Shown here: positions 26,569 through 33,299 of the stretch, piece by piece
How the letters are laid out: each line of letters begins with the position of its first letter
Position numbering within the stretch: position 1 is the first letter of the stretch
Notes under the pieces: generated by a model
Database searches by the model: none
Seen by the model: only the letters and a program-made list of their open reading frames with translations
What the model was told of the DNA's origin: nothing
Translations under genes and position numbers: made by a program
Origin: Planctomycetaceae bacterium
GTDB lineage: Bacteria; Planctomycetota; Planctomycetia; Pirellulales; Pirellulaceae
Direction: 5' to 3'
Assembly: GCA_027487485.1 (NCBI GenBank)
Contig: JAIYDN010000006.1
Span: forward strand, 1-34,042
DNA: 34,042 bases

Positions 26569-26602
26569 TACATTCCACTCCGACTTGATTGTCGGGAATG
26601 TA
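26569..26602. promoter_or_regulatory. Nested inverted repeat between pAgo and XRE genes
   Basis: TACATTC (26569-26575) pairs with GAATGTA (26596-26602); inside, CCGAC (26580-26584) pairs with GTCGG (26591-26595). It lies in the 300-bp divergent gap, 64 bp upstream of the pAgo start, and could be an operator or an RNA hairpin in its leader. Confidence 0.45.
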
Positions 26603-26733
26603 ATCAGACGCCGGGCTTGAATACATACTTTTCATTTGTGCCCTCGAACAACCGCTTCTTGTCTTTAGGTTCAATTCTATCGTTCAAAGTCGCGATTCAG
26701 TGCTCGGAACGCAGAACGACCAATTCTCCACCA

Positions 26734-26761
26734 TTGACAATGTTATCGGATTTCCGATAAT
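26734..26761 (+). promoter_or_regulatory. Promoter with palindromic operator for the XRE regulator
   Basis: TTGACA (26734-26739) and GATAAT (26756-26761) with a 16-bp spacer form a near-consensus sigma-70 promoter. The perfect inverted repeat TTATCGG-ATTT-CCGATAA (26743-26760) fills the spacer and overlaps the -10, so a bound repressor would block RNA polymerase. The regulated gene starts at the GTG at 26808; its own product is the obvious candidate repressor. Confidence 0.65.
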
Positions 26762-26807
26762 TGGGCTAGTCGTGGAGTTCAGATCTGTTTTCGAGGAAGG
26801 GCATTGC

Positions 26808-27542
26808 GTGTCGCTAGCGGAAATTCTTAGAGAATGTGTGTTGGCTGATGCCTCAATATCTGAGGCATCGCGAGGTGCAGGGGTACCGCAACCAACTCTG
26901 CAGGAATTTGCTGTTGGGCGATCAGACGGAAGCTTTGCGGACATTCGACTGAGTTCGGCTCAAAAACTGATCAACTACTACGGAATCAATAAGCTGGGAA
27001 ATGTTCCACCAGTCGTTCCAAAAAGGAGTAGAAGAATGTTATTGTCCGCAGAGCTTGAGGCAAGCGAGTGCCAAGATTCGCCCGAAAAATTCAAGGAGAG
27101 ACTGATTGACGGCATCGTTGTTCAGTTCCCTGGGCAGACCATTGATGGGCTGCTCTGTTCTCCGTTAGATGCATTGGCGTATTGCGACAGGATACGTGAA
27201 GGAGTCGGTTCGGAATGTTTGGCAGACTTTGTCATTCTGAAGGCACTGATGAACGTCCGAAAGAGCAAGAACTGCCCTGTAGGACTGAAACAGCGTCGCA
27301 CGCGCGCAATGCTCAGGACAGAACTTGCGTCCATACAGTGCCCGTTAACGGCAGTGCAGTTCCGAGAAATGGTCGTTGATACGCTTGCTGGCATGTACAG
27401 AGATCGAACGATCGATGAGTTGGTTTGCCAGCCACGAGAGGCTCGGATGCTCTGCAACGCAGTTCGCCATCAATCGCGCTGCGATTCGATTAAAGATCAA
27501 CTCGTGTTGTCAACATTGATGAATGTCCGAAAAGCTGGATGA
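26808..27542 (+). CDS. XRE-type HTH regulator with a tandem C-terminal domain
   Basis: 244 residues from the GTG at 26808, preceded by GAGGAAGGG at 26793-26801. An earlier GTG (26700) lies upstream of the visible promoter and is rejected. Residues 1-60 are an XRE helix-turn-helix: SLAEILRECVLADASISEASRGAGVPQPTLQEFAVGRSDGS...LSSAQKLINYYG. Then come two copies of an 80-residue unit, about 75-154 and 165-244; both contain a TIDxLxCxPxxA block and both end with a variant of (K/S)(A/T)LMNVRK. The unit resembles short planctomycete proteins, function unknown to me. It probably represses its own promoter and perhaps the divergent Argonaute gene, keeping a toxic effector low. The gene ends 4 bp from the convergent methyltransferase stop. 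Confidence 0.75.
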   Translation: MSLAEILRECVLADASISEASRGAGVPQPTLQEFAVGRSDGSFADIRLSSAQKLINYYGINKLGNVPPVVPKRSRRMLLSAELEASECQDSPEKFKERLIDGIVVQFPGQTIDGLLCSPLDALAYCDRIREGVGSECLADFVILKALMNVRKSKNCPVGLKQRRTRAMLRTELASIQCPLTAVQFREMVVDTLAGMYRDRTIDELVCQPREARMLCNAVRHQSRCDSIKDQLVLSTLMNVRKAG

Positions 27543-27546
27543 TGTA

Positions 27547-28368
27547 TCAGTAGTTGAACCACAGGCATTCGGTCTTGGTTGGCTTAATCTTTTGCGAGCT
27601 TGCTTTATTGTCGATCTTGATTTCCTTACAGCGCCAGCCAAAGCGCTTGGCAGCGCTCTTGTAAATTGGATGAGGGTAGCCGCTCAGAACGAACTTGCCT
27701 TGCAGGTCGCCAAGCGTACAAAGAAGTTCTTCGTGCTGGTCCTCATTCATTTCGCAGGAATACGCATTCTTGACCACACGAGTTTCTGCCAGGTACGGTG
27801 GGTCGCAGTAGAAGAACGATTGTTGATCATCCTCTCGTTTGATCAGTTGAATTGCATCGTCGCAGAAAATAACGACGCGATGAAGCCGCGCGTGCGCCTC
27901 TGGGAGGCCATTAATGGCCGATAGCCAAGATGAGACTTGCTCATTCATTCCTCGACGTGTTCGGGTACGAGACATTGTGGCAAAGTCTTTCCCCAATCCC
28001 TGACGCGACTGCCGGTAGCGAACGAAGAATGCAACCGCTCGTTCAAGAGGCTCTGAATGGGAAGAGCTCTTGGCGTCGTCAAAACTAGGTTTTGCAAAGG
28101 GAGTCAACGTAAGTCGCAATTGAAACTCGGGAAAAAGCTCTCGAGACTGCAGTACTTTCCAGAAGTTGACAAGATCACCGTACACGTCATTCACGACTTC
28201 GGAGTGGCCATCAACGAAGGCAGCGGGTTTGTTGAAAAGCACTGCTCCGCCGCCAAAGAATGGCTCAACATAGTGTGTATGACTTGGCATTAGATCGACA
28301 ATTTGCGCCGCCAGGTAGGATTTTCCGCCGTGCCATTTGATCGGCGCAGAACTTTTTTGAACGACCAT
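27547..28368 (-). CDS. DNA adenine methyltransferase, Dam / D12 class
   Basis: 273 residues from the ATG at 28368 (ribosome binding site AAAGGAAAG). N-terminal PIKWHGGKSYLA (9-20) and VEPFFGGGAVLF (34-45) form the AdoMet-binding motifs, and FFYCDPPYLAET with DPPY (189-192) is the catalytic motif of N6-adenine methylases of the D12 class. The target-recognition region lies between (about 90-165). No partner endonuclease is adjacent, so it is a solitary methylase; it could protect the element from restriction, or mark self DNA. It converges on the XRE gene with only 4 bp between the stops. Confidence 0.88.
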   Translation of the reverse strand: MVVQKSSAPIKWHGGKSYLAAQIVDLMPSHTHYVEPFFGGGAVLFNKPAAFVDGHSEVVNDVYGDLVNFWKVLQSRELFPEFQLRLTLTPFAKPSFDDAKSSSHSEPLERAVAFFVRYRQSRQGLGKDFATMSRTRTRRGMNEQVSSWLSAINGLPEAHARLHRVVIFCDDAIQLIKREDDQQSFFYCDPPYLAETRVVKNAYSCEMNEDQHEELLCTLGDLQGKFVLSGYPHPIYKSAAKRFGWRCKEIKIDNKASSQKIKPTKTECLWFNY

Positions 28369-28782
28369 TTCTTTCCTTTTCCAATGAGATTAGCGCAACC
28401 CCAACGAGGGCGCAAGCCCAGATTTGTGATTCTTGGTGGGCCTATCAGTGGAAATACCCGTTACTACGGGAGTTTGACGGTCATTCCTCTTCTTACATCG
28501 GCACTTTGCGCTTTTTTCATTTTCTTTTTCGTCGGTGACCAAACGTGTCAATCGCATGTGAATGATAGCGTTCGCGATTGGCAGTGGTTTGGTCTGGATG
28601 GAATCACGAAGGACAACGGTCATGGACTGATGGATGGGATGCCCAAATCAGGAACAGCACTCGGTGGATACCGATAAGACCAACCACTGCCAATCGCTAT
28701 ATATCGTCAGCCGTTTGGATCGATTGACGTTTTTATCAATGAAGGATTGCTATGCGTTTGTAACTTTTTCTAGGCAGACACC
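28369..28782. other. Intergenic gap holding an inverted-repeat element
   Basis: About 410 bp without a convincing gene. The left 170 bp has no clear signal; the right part is an inverted-repeat element of about 195 bp centred near 28636. A plus-strand frame at 28303-28677 is not protein-like. Confidence 0.4.
28540..28733. repeat. MITE-like imperfect inverted repeat
   Basis: The left arm GCGATTGGCAGTGGTTTGGTCT is at 28574-28595 (22 bases, one extra T). Its inverse is at 28677-28697, matching in 21 positions, with about 81 bp in between. Outside these, AACGTGTCAATCG (28542-28554) and CGATTGACGTT (28720-28730) add a second, imperfect arm. It has no coding capacity and behaves like a non-autonomous miniature element or a folded RNA. 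Confidence 0.5.
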
Positions 28783-29970
28783 ATGACCTCTGTTCGACTT
28801 CCGCGTCTATCGCGCCCTGGCGTTTTGGAATCGATCGCTCCCAAGCGATTGTTCGAATTGCTCCAACCTTACACCGACTTCTTTGCAAGTCGGTCCGTAC
28901 GCATCGAGTCACCCGATTCGATCGATTGCCAAGCGGTCATACGCGAGATAACCCAAGCCGATCGTGAAACGCCGGCTGACCTACTAGACGCGATCTGCCT
29001 TATTGACGAGTTGGCCAACGCGGTTGCGGTGGAACTTTTACTGGATCGAGTTCCAGCCAGTTCGCTGGGGCTTGAGCATGGAGGCGAGCATTCCGAAGCC
29101 GACATCGTCACAGCGGCCTGGCTATCGCACCGTGAAAAGCTGGTGCAGACCCATGCACTTTCGCGATTGAAGCGAACTCGATCGTATGATTATTTTCAAG
29201 CGAACCAAACAACTGCTCCTAAGTTCGTTACGCCGGCTGAGGAGACGCTCGAGCAACTGGAACGCGATATTAATTCTTGGCATGTCGAACGTTTTCGTGC
29301 GCAGGGAACCAAAGTAGAGATCTTCGAAAATGGCAACGAAGTCGAGTTCTCAATCATGCATGGAAGCCTGTACCGCCGACAACCCGTTCTAAACAACGGC
29401 CGATTCGGTTTCCAGTCCTTTTGGCCAGTGCAAAGCGCTTCGGCAATCTACAATCGCGAGTTCGGTGAACTTAGAATCAACGCCAAGAGTGCCAAAGAGA
29501 AGGCCTTGTATTGTCGGCTCTTGGGAATGCACATGTTTGGGAACGAAGATCTGTTTCCGACCGGTACCAAGTACACGCTTGAACCGCTCCGAGAGTTCGA
29601 ATTCGACGCGTTGGCACCTGGCGATATCGAAGGTGTGCGAAATGTACGCATGGTTGAGCTCTGGCTCGGCGATCCAGACTCTCGTTATGGTGTTATCACC
29701 ATTCGCAAAGGTGACGATCTGTTCGATTGGGCACAAGCCAAAAAGAAGGATATTCACATTGAACGTCGGTTGATCTCCGCGACCTTCAAGATGGAGCTAC
29801 TAAGTCGAAAGACTGAGCTGGCAATCACAGTTCGCCCACCGAATGTTGCGATCTATAGTCGCGGGACCGTGTCTGCGATCATCGAAGCATGGCTCACGCA
29901 ACGTGGATTCATTCTAGCCAAGCAATCATCACGGAGGACTCGCCATGAGCCAGCCTTGGCAGGCACTTGA
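28783..29970 (+). CDS. Hypothetical protein, full-length paralog of the 1197-2075 product
   Basis: 395 residues. I do not recognise the family. Its first 240 or so residues match the shortened protein at 1197-2075 (IAPKRLFELLQPY, AICLIDELANA, HSEADIVTAAWL). The N-terminal part is helical. About residues 180-330 are rich in strands with repeated FxF/FxL patterns (EIFENGNEVEFSIMHGSLYRRQ), and the C-terminus is basic (SSRRTRHEPA). No catalytic motif is seen. It overlaps the next gene by 26 bp, so the two are translationally coupled and very likely work together. The duplication of this gene elsewhere in the window, in broken form, hints at an exchangeable cargo module. Confidence 0.65.
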   Translation: MTSVRLPRLSRPGVLESIAPKRLFELLQPYTDFFASRSVRIESPDSIDCQAVIREITQADRETPADLLDAICLIDELANAVAVELLLDRVPASSLGLEHGGEHSEADIVTAAWLSHREKLVQTHALSRLKRTRSYDYFQANQTTAPKFVTPAEETLEQLERDINSWHVERFRAQGTKVEIFENGNEVEFSIMHGSLYRRQPVLNNGRFGFQSFWPVQSASAIYNREFGELRINAKSAKEKALYCRLLGMHMFGNEDLFPTGTKYTLEPLREFEFDALAPGDIEGVRNVRMVELWLGDPDSRYGVITIRKGDDLFDWAQAKKKDIHIERRLISATFKMELLSRKTELAITVRPPNVAIYSRGTVSAIIEAWLTQRGFILAKQSSRRTRHEPALAGT

Positions 29971-30979
29971 ATCACTTAATGATGTCGCGACTTCGCATCT
30001 GAGTTGGCGGTTGTTGCTTGGCGACTCGTTTGATTCCAACCGATACCTCTTGGTGCCGATCAACGAGTTGGCTGCGGCGCTGCCCGTTCCTGGACGTCCA
30101 TACGAGTGGCTCGAAGTATCCGAATTCGAAGAAGGAGTCTTTGAAGGCTACAACCAGAAGACAGAGACGTATGTGCCAGTCGATCGACGCGACATCGTTT
30201 GCTACGAGTTCAGCTTCGGCAAGCTCGCAGGTGAGCTATCTGCACTGATCGGATTCGAGGTGGCTTTCGAGCGCCTCGGCGGTCCTATGTATCGATTTCG
30301 GCTTGGGCACTTTGGGAATCCCAATGGATCGGGGTTCTCTCTGTACTTGGCCAAAGTAAGCGATCCGCGCCGGTTGGATTGGTGCATCGATGCGCTATTG
30401 GCAGAGACCCAGCGTCCCTTCGTTTTGTTTCTCACCTCGAATCGAATGCTGAACAGCCGGAACGAGTCGGCTCTCAGTGCACGTGGTTGTTTGATCATCC
30501 CGCTAGAGCAGGCGATGCTTCGCAGCGACGATGGAGAATGGAATTTGTCGCCCTGGGCCCGTGAGCAGTTGGTAACATTCCGCGATCGGCTCATGCCTCG
30601 ACCGCAGTCCACCGTTGGTTGTTTTCCGACTCCAACGGGTAGTCGTTGGAGTGATGTCGAGATTGAGTTTAAGGATGGAGAAACGGTTTCGGTAAGAATC
30701 TCAGATCAACGCGAAGTACTATCATTCACACAACTAGGGCTTTGTGATTCTCGAAGTGGCAAACCGAGCAAACAGTGGGAATTGCTGCGCACCTTCGCAG
30801 AAAATCACGGGGTGATGACATGGCAGTCGCCGGGCGCTTGCAGACAGAATCGAAAACGCCGTGAACTGCTCAATGATTCACTTCGAAAGTTCTTCGATAT
30901 CGATGGCGATCCAATTGAGTTGACGGATGATAAGAAAGGGTGGCGTTGCGTAATTCGATTGAAGTCAGATCGTGCATAG
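29945..30979 (+). CDS. Hypothetical protein coupled to the 28783 gene, possible C-terminal winged helix
   Basis: 344 residues, starting inside the 3' end of the preceding gene (26-bp overlap), with GGAGG (29934-29938) inside that gene as ribosome binding site. About residues 1-200 resemble an alpha/beta domain with LLLGDSFDSNRYLLVPI, GHFGNPNGSGFSLYLAKV and FVLFLTSNRML. Residues 245-344 (VEIEFKDGETVSVRISDQREVLSFTQLGLCD...WELLRTFAENHGVMTWQ..., GWRCVIRLKS) look like a winged-helix DNA-binding domain of the trans-reg-C type. I infer a transcription or DNA-binding role. Function of the pair is unknown. Confidence 0.65.
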   Translation: MSQPWQALESLNDVATSHLSWRLLLGDSFDSNRYLLVPINELAAALPVPGRPYEWLEVSEFEEGVFEGYNQKTETYVPVDRRDIVCYEFSFGKLAGELSALIGFEVAFERLGGPMYRFRLGHFGNPNGSGFSLYLAKVSDPRRLDWCIDALLAETQRPFVLFLTSNRMLNSRNESALSARGCLIIPLEQAMLRSDDGEWNLSPWAREQLVTFRDRLMPRPQSTVGCFPTPTGSRWSDVEIEFKDGETVSVRISDQREVLSFTQLGLCDSRSGKPSKQWELLRTFAENHGVMTWQSPGACRQNRKRRELLNDSLRKFFDIDGDPIELTDDKKGWRCVIRLKSDRA

Positions 30980-30985
30980 CCAAAT

Positions 30986-31777
30986 TCATCGTCCATTGAT
31001 TCGAGCATGGGGAATGCTTGACCTTAGCTGACTGAGTTCATCTATAGTGAACTTGGTCTCGTCCAACGTAATGTCCTTGAGTCGGCGGAGTCCAGCCAAT
31101 TTCAATCTTGTGGACTCCGAGAAAGGTCCCGCCGATGTGGATAACACTTCCAACTTTGGACAGCTTTCTAGTTGAGCCAGTCCTTGCTCTGTAACTGCGG
31201 TCCCCCAAATCACCATTGAGATGATCTGGCATGGAGAATTGCCTTCGGAAGTTGCCGCACGGATCACTTCGGCTAAATCTTCGTCATTGAAATCTGCCCG
31301 CGTAACAACGACGACGAATCTACCACCCCTGGACTGACTATAGGTATCGCCGCTTTGAGTTATTGCCTTAATTGACTCAATCACCTTTTTGCCAAACGCA
31401 AATTCACGTTGGGTCGATTGCGCAATATTGATTGCTAATGCCTGTAACACCGCTACAAAAAGGGTGATCCATAACATCCCAGCGAGACTGAATCTCCAGG
31501 ACCATCTGCCGACGGCGATCCGCTGTTTCTGCATCTCGACTGCAATGACCAGATAGATCATTGCTGCAGCAATCTGAGGCAGCACCATTTTCCATTGAGA
31601 TTCAACGTCGAAAAAATAGGAAATCCCTAGTAACGCGACTCCCGATCCAAGAGTCAGTATTCCTACAAAGAAAAAAATGCGGCTCCAACGAACGGCTGCC
31701 TTACCATCGCCCAAATCGCGTACGAAGCCGAATTCTTTCAAGTGTCGTGTCCCTCGTTCGTGTCTCTGGATTGCCAA
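30986..31777 (-). CDS. Membrane protein with leucine-rich-repeat-like C-terminus
   Basis: About 263 residues from a TTG at 31777; there is no clear ATG, so the start is uncertain. Three hydrophobic segments (about 33-53, 67-83 and 97-117), the last preceded by RWSWRFSLAGML, a pattern common in planctomycete membrane proteins. The C-terminal half (about 170-263) has LRR-like spacing (QGLAQLESCPKLEVLSTSAGPFSESTRLKLAGLRRLKDITLDETKFTIDELSQL), so it may bind a protein outside the membrane. It is convergent with the 29945 gene (6 bp between stops). Function unknown. Confidence 0.6.
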   Translation of the reverse strand: MAIQRHERGTRHLKEFGFVRDLGDGKAAVRWSRIFFFVGILTLGSGVALLGISYFFDVESQWKMVLPQIAAAMIYLVIAVEMQKQRIAVGRWSWRFSLAGMLWITLFVAVLQALAINIAQSTQREFAFGKKVIESIKAITQSGDTYSQSRGGRFVVVVTRADFNDEDLAEVIRAATSEGNSPCQIISMVIWGTAVTEQGLAQLESCPKLEVLSTSAGPFSESTRLKLAGLRRLKDITLDETKFTIDELSQLRSSIPHARINGR

Positions 31778-31792
31778 TTGACCTCTGGTTTT

Positions 31793-31893
31793 GGGAAATT
31801 CCCAAAACTGCTTCGTCTCTATTCTACAAAATTCTTTGTCGCAATTCCCCAGCGTTTTCTTGGTTTTGCTCTCACCTCGACCGGGAATTTCCC
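31793..31893. promoter_or_regulatory. Two GGGAAWTTCCC palindromes in a divergent promoter region
   Basis: GGGAAATTCCC (31793-31803), inside a near-palindrome GTTTTGGGAAATTCCCAAAAC, and GGGAATTTCCC (31883-31893), 90 bp apart. A half copy, GGGAATTTT, starts at 31912. They sit between the minus-strand membrane-protein gene and the sigma-like gene and are likely operator sites. Confidence 0.4.
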
Positions 31894-31979
31894 TCTTTCC
31901 CAGCCCGTTTTGGGAATTTTCGCCAGTAGCGGACGACAGGTCTGATTCACATCAGGAAACAGCTCGCGAACAAGCGAGC

Positions 31980-32038
31980 GGGCCTCACAGGCTTTAACTT
32001 TCGGACCTGTTGCCTGTGGGCCCTCAATCAGGAGGTCC
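31980..32038 (+). promoter_or_regulatory. Structured leader of the sigma-like gene, candidate pseudoknot over the ribosome binding site
   Basis: GGGCC-T-CACAGGC (31980-31992) pairs with GCCTGTGGGCCC (32012-32023) in a 12-bp stem with one bulged T. In its loop, GGACCT (32003-32008) is complementary to AGGTCC (32033-32038), which overlaps the AGGAGG ribosome binding site (32030-32035). Both helices together would form an H-type pseudoknot that masks translation start. Confidence 0.45.
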
Positions 32039-32042
32039 GTTC

Positions 32043-32639
32043 ATGTCAGACAACCAATCCATCAACCTTGGTGACGACAACTTCGTTCGCAGTGTCATCC
32101 ATCGGCAGGTTGGAAAGTTAATCGCCAAGTCCGACTTTACACAGCAAGATCGAAACGATCTGGTCCAAGAGGTTTACGTTCGGGCCACCAAGAGCCTTCG
32201 CCTATTCGATCCATCCGTTGGCCATCTCTACCCATACGTCTGCACCGTGGTGCAACGTCATTTGGCCAACGTCGTTCGTGATCGCTCCGTTGTTAAACGC
32301 ACGACTGCCGGCCGCGTCAGTCTGAGCAAGAACGTCCGAGGTGATGACGGTGGCCAAGTCGAAATGTCTCAGACGCTACACGACAAGGATCAAGATCGAC
32401 GGCTAGGTCGTGCACGTCGCCTTGGTGAAGAGGAGCTCAACGACCTGCGCATGGACCTAGCCACGTTCATGTCGAAGTTACCGGAGAAATTCCAAGACAT
32501 TCTCCGTCGCCGTCAAACCCACTCGATCACCGAGATTTCTCGCGACCTCGGCATCCCTCGCACCACGCTTAATGACTGGATGTTGCAGATCCGCAAGCTC
32601 TTCGAGGAAGCAGGATTCGACAGATATCTGGAATCGTAA
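32043..32639 (+). CDS. Sigma-70-like RNA polymerase sigma factor
   Basis: 198 residues from the ATG at 32043, eight bases after a strong AGGAGG (32030-32035); an upstream in-frame extension is rejected. Residues about 10-75 look like sigma region 2 (DFTQQDRNDLVQEVYVRATKSLRLFDPSVGHLYPYVCTVVQRHLANVVRDRS), with the expected helix and Trp/Tyr-type aromatics. Residues about 130-190 resemble region 4 (LPEKFQDILRRRQTHSITEISRDLGIPRTTLNDWMLQIRKLF), a helix-turn-helix for the -35 box. It lacks region 1.1 and region 3, as ECF factors do. It may direct transcription of the nearby element genes. The candidate pseudoknot in its leader could control translation. Confidence 0.78.
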   Translation: MSDNQSINLGDDNFVRSVIHRQVGKLIAKSDFTQQDRNDLVQEVYVRATKSLRLFDPSVGHLYPYVCTVVQRHLANVVRDRSVVKRTTAGRVSLSKNVRGDDGGQVEMSQTLHDKDQDRRLGRARRLGEEELNDLRMDLATFMSKLPEKFQDILRRRQTHSITEISRDLGIPRTTLNDWMLQIRKLFEEAGFDRYLES

Positions 32640-32679
32640 CCGTCAATTCACCCAGGTACCGGGTATTCCAACAGATAGA
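32640..32679. repeat. Putative attachment site / right copy of the 40-bp imperfect direct repeat
   Basis: Gapless partner of 20488-20527 (32 of 40 positions identical). It begins one base after the sigma gene stop codon. It contains the same ACCGGGTATTCC block (32658-32669). Confidence 0.5.
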
Positions 32680-32731
32680 GAAAGCAACTTTTCAATCAAC
32701 ACGAATCATCAACCAAAAGGAATTTCAGTCA

Positions 32732-32971
32732 ATGAGCGCATCCAACATGAATATCGATCAGCGCGTCACTATCTCGCTCGCTTTGCAGCGATACCTGCGA
32801 GCGGTCGAACGTTTCGAAGCAGCTTCCAACGAGTTCAACGAATCCTGCCAGGCCATTCGTCAGGCACTTCCTCGTGAAAGCCGCTTTGTTGCCAACATCT
32901 CGCACCAGCACTTTCTGGTGACTAGCGATCAAGAAGGCAACTTCGAGGTCGAGTCAGTCGACACGGTCTGA
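32732..32971 (+). CDS. Small hypothetical protein downstream of the sigma gene
   Basis: 79 residues with an AAAGGAA ribosome binding site. The first 50 residues are helical (MSASNMNIDQRVTISLALQRYLRAVERFEAASNEFNESCQAIRQAL), and the tail (FVANISHQHFLVTSDQEGNFEVESV) is strand-rich. I do not recognise the family. It could be a small coiled-coil DNA- or protein-binding factor. It is followed by a second small gene and the RecB/Cas4-like nuclease on the same strand, so the three probably form one transcription unit with the sigma gene. Confidence 0.6.
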   Translation: MSASNMNIDQRVTISLALQRYLRAVERFEAASNEFNESCQAIRQALPRESRFVANISHQHFLVTSDQEGNFEVESVDTV

Positions 32972-33024
32972 TTCGCAACCTGTCATCCCCCACTTCGACC
33001 TCCTCGCTGAAAGATCCGCAGGCA

Positions 33025-33249
33025 ATGTCAACACGACCTTTACCTCATGAACCCGGTGATCGGAAGTGCCTGAAATGCAACGAAACGTTTCGTTCGAAGA
33101 GTGCCGCCAATCGCATTTGCAAGAAGTGCTCGCAAGTCAATGCTTCACTGAAATTGAGTGAAGCACAAATCGCTCGCGAACGAGGTGCAAAACGCCTCAA
33201 CGGCATTCCGATCGAGGAGCAAGACACCTACGAGATGAAATTCTTCTAG
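33025..33249 (+). CDS. Small zinc-ribbon protein
   Basis: 74 residues. CLKC (Cys15, Cys18) and CKKC (Cys32, Cys35) with 13 residues in between form a C2C2 zinc ribbon (KCLKCNETFRSKSAANRICKKC). The C-terminal half (IARERGAKRLNGIPIEEQDTYEMKFF) is charged and probably helical. Such proteins bind nucleic acid or a partner protein. The start at 33025 has no strong ribosome binding site, but the frame and cysteine pattern are convincing. It lies between the 79-residue protein and the nuclease on the same strand. Confidence 0.65.
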   Translation: MSTRPLPHEPGDRKCLKCNETFRSKSAANRICKKCSQVNASLKLSEAQIARERGAKRLNGIPIEEQDTYEMKFF

Positions 33250-33299
33250 GCATCGAATTACTCATCAAAGCACCCCAAGACTGTTACCCCCAAGCACCC

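Noticed and set aside
26700-26807. Longer XRE frame from the GTG at 26700
   Set aside because: It would start upstream of the visible promoter at 26734-26761 and has no ribosome binding site; 26808 has a strong one.
28303-28677. Plus-strand frame of 124 residues over the inverted-repeat element
   Set aside because: It overlaps the methylase start and the repeat, with no protein character.
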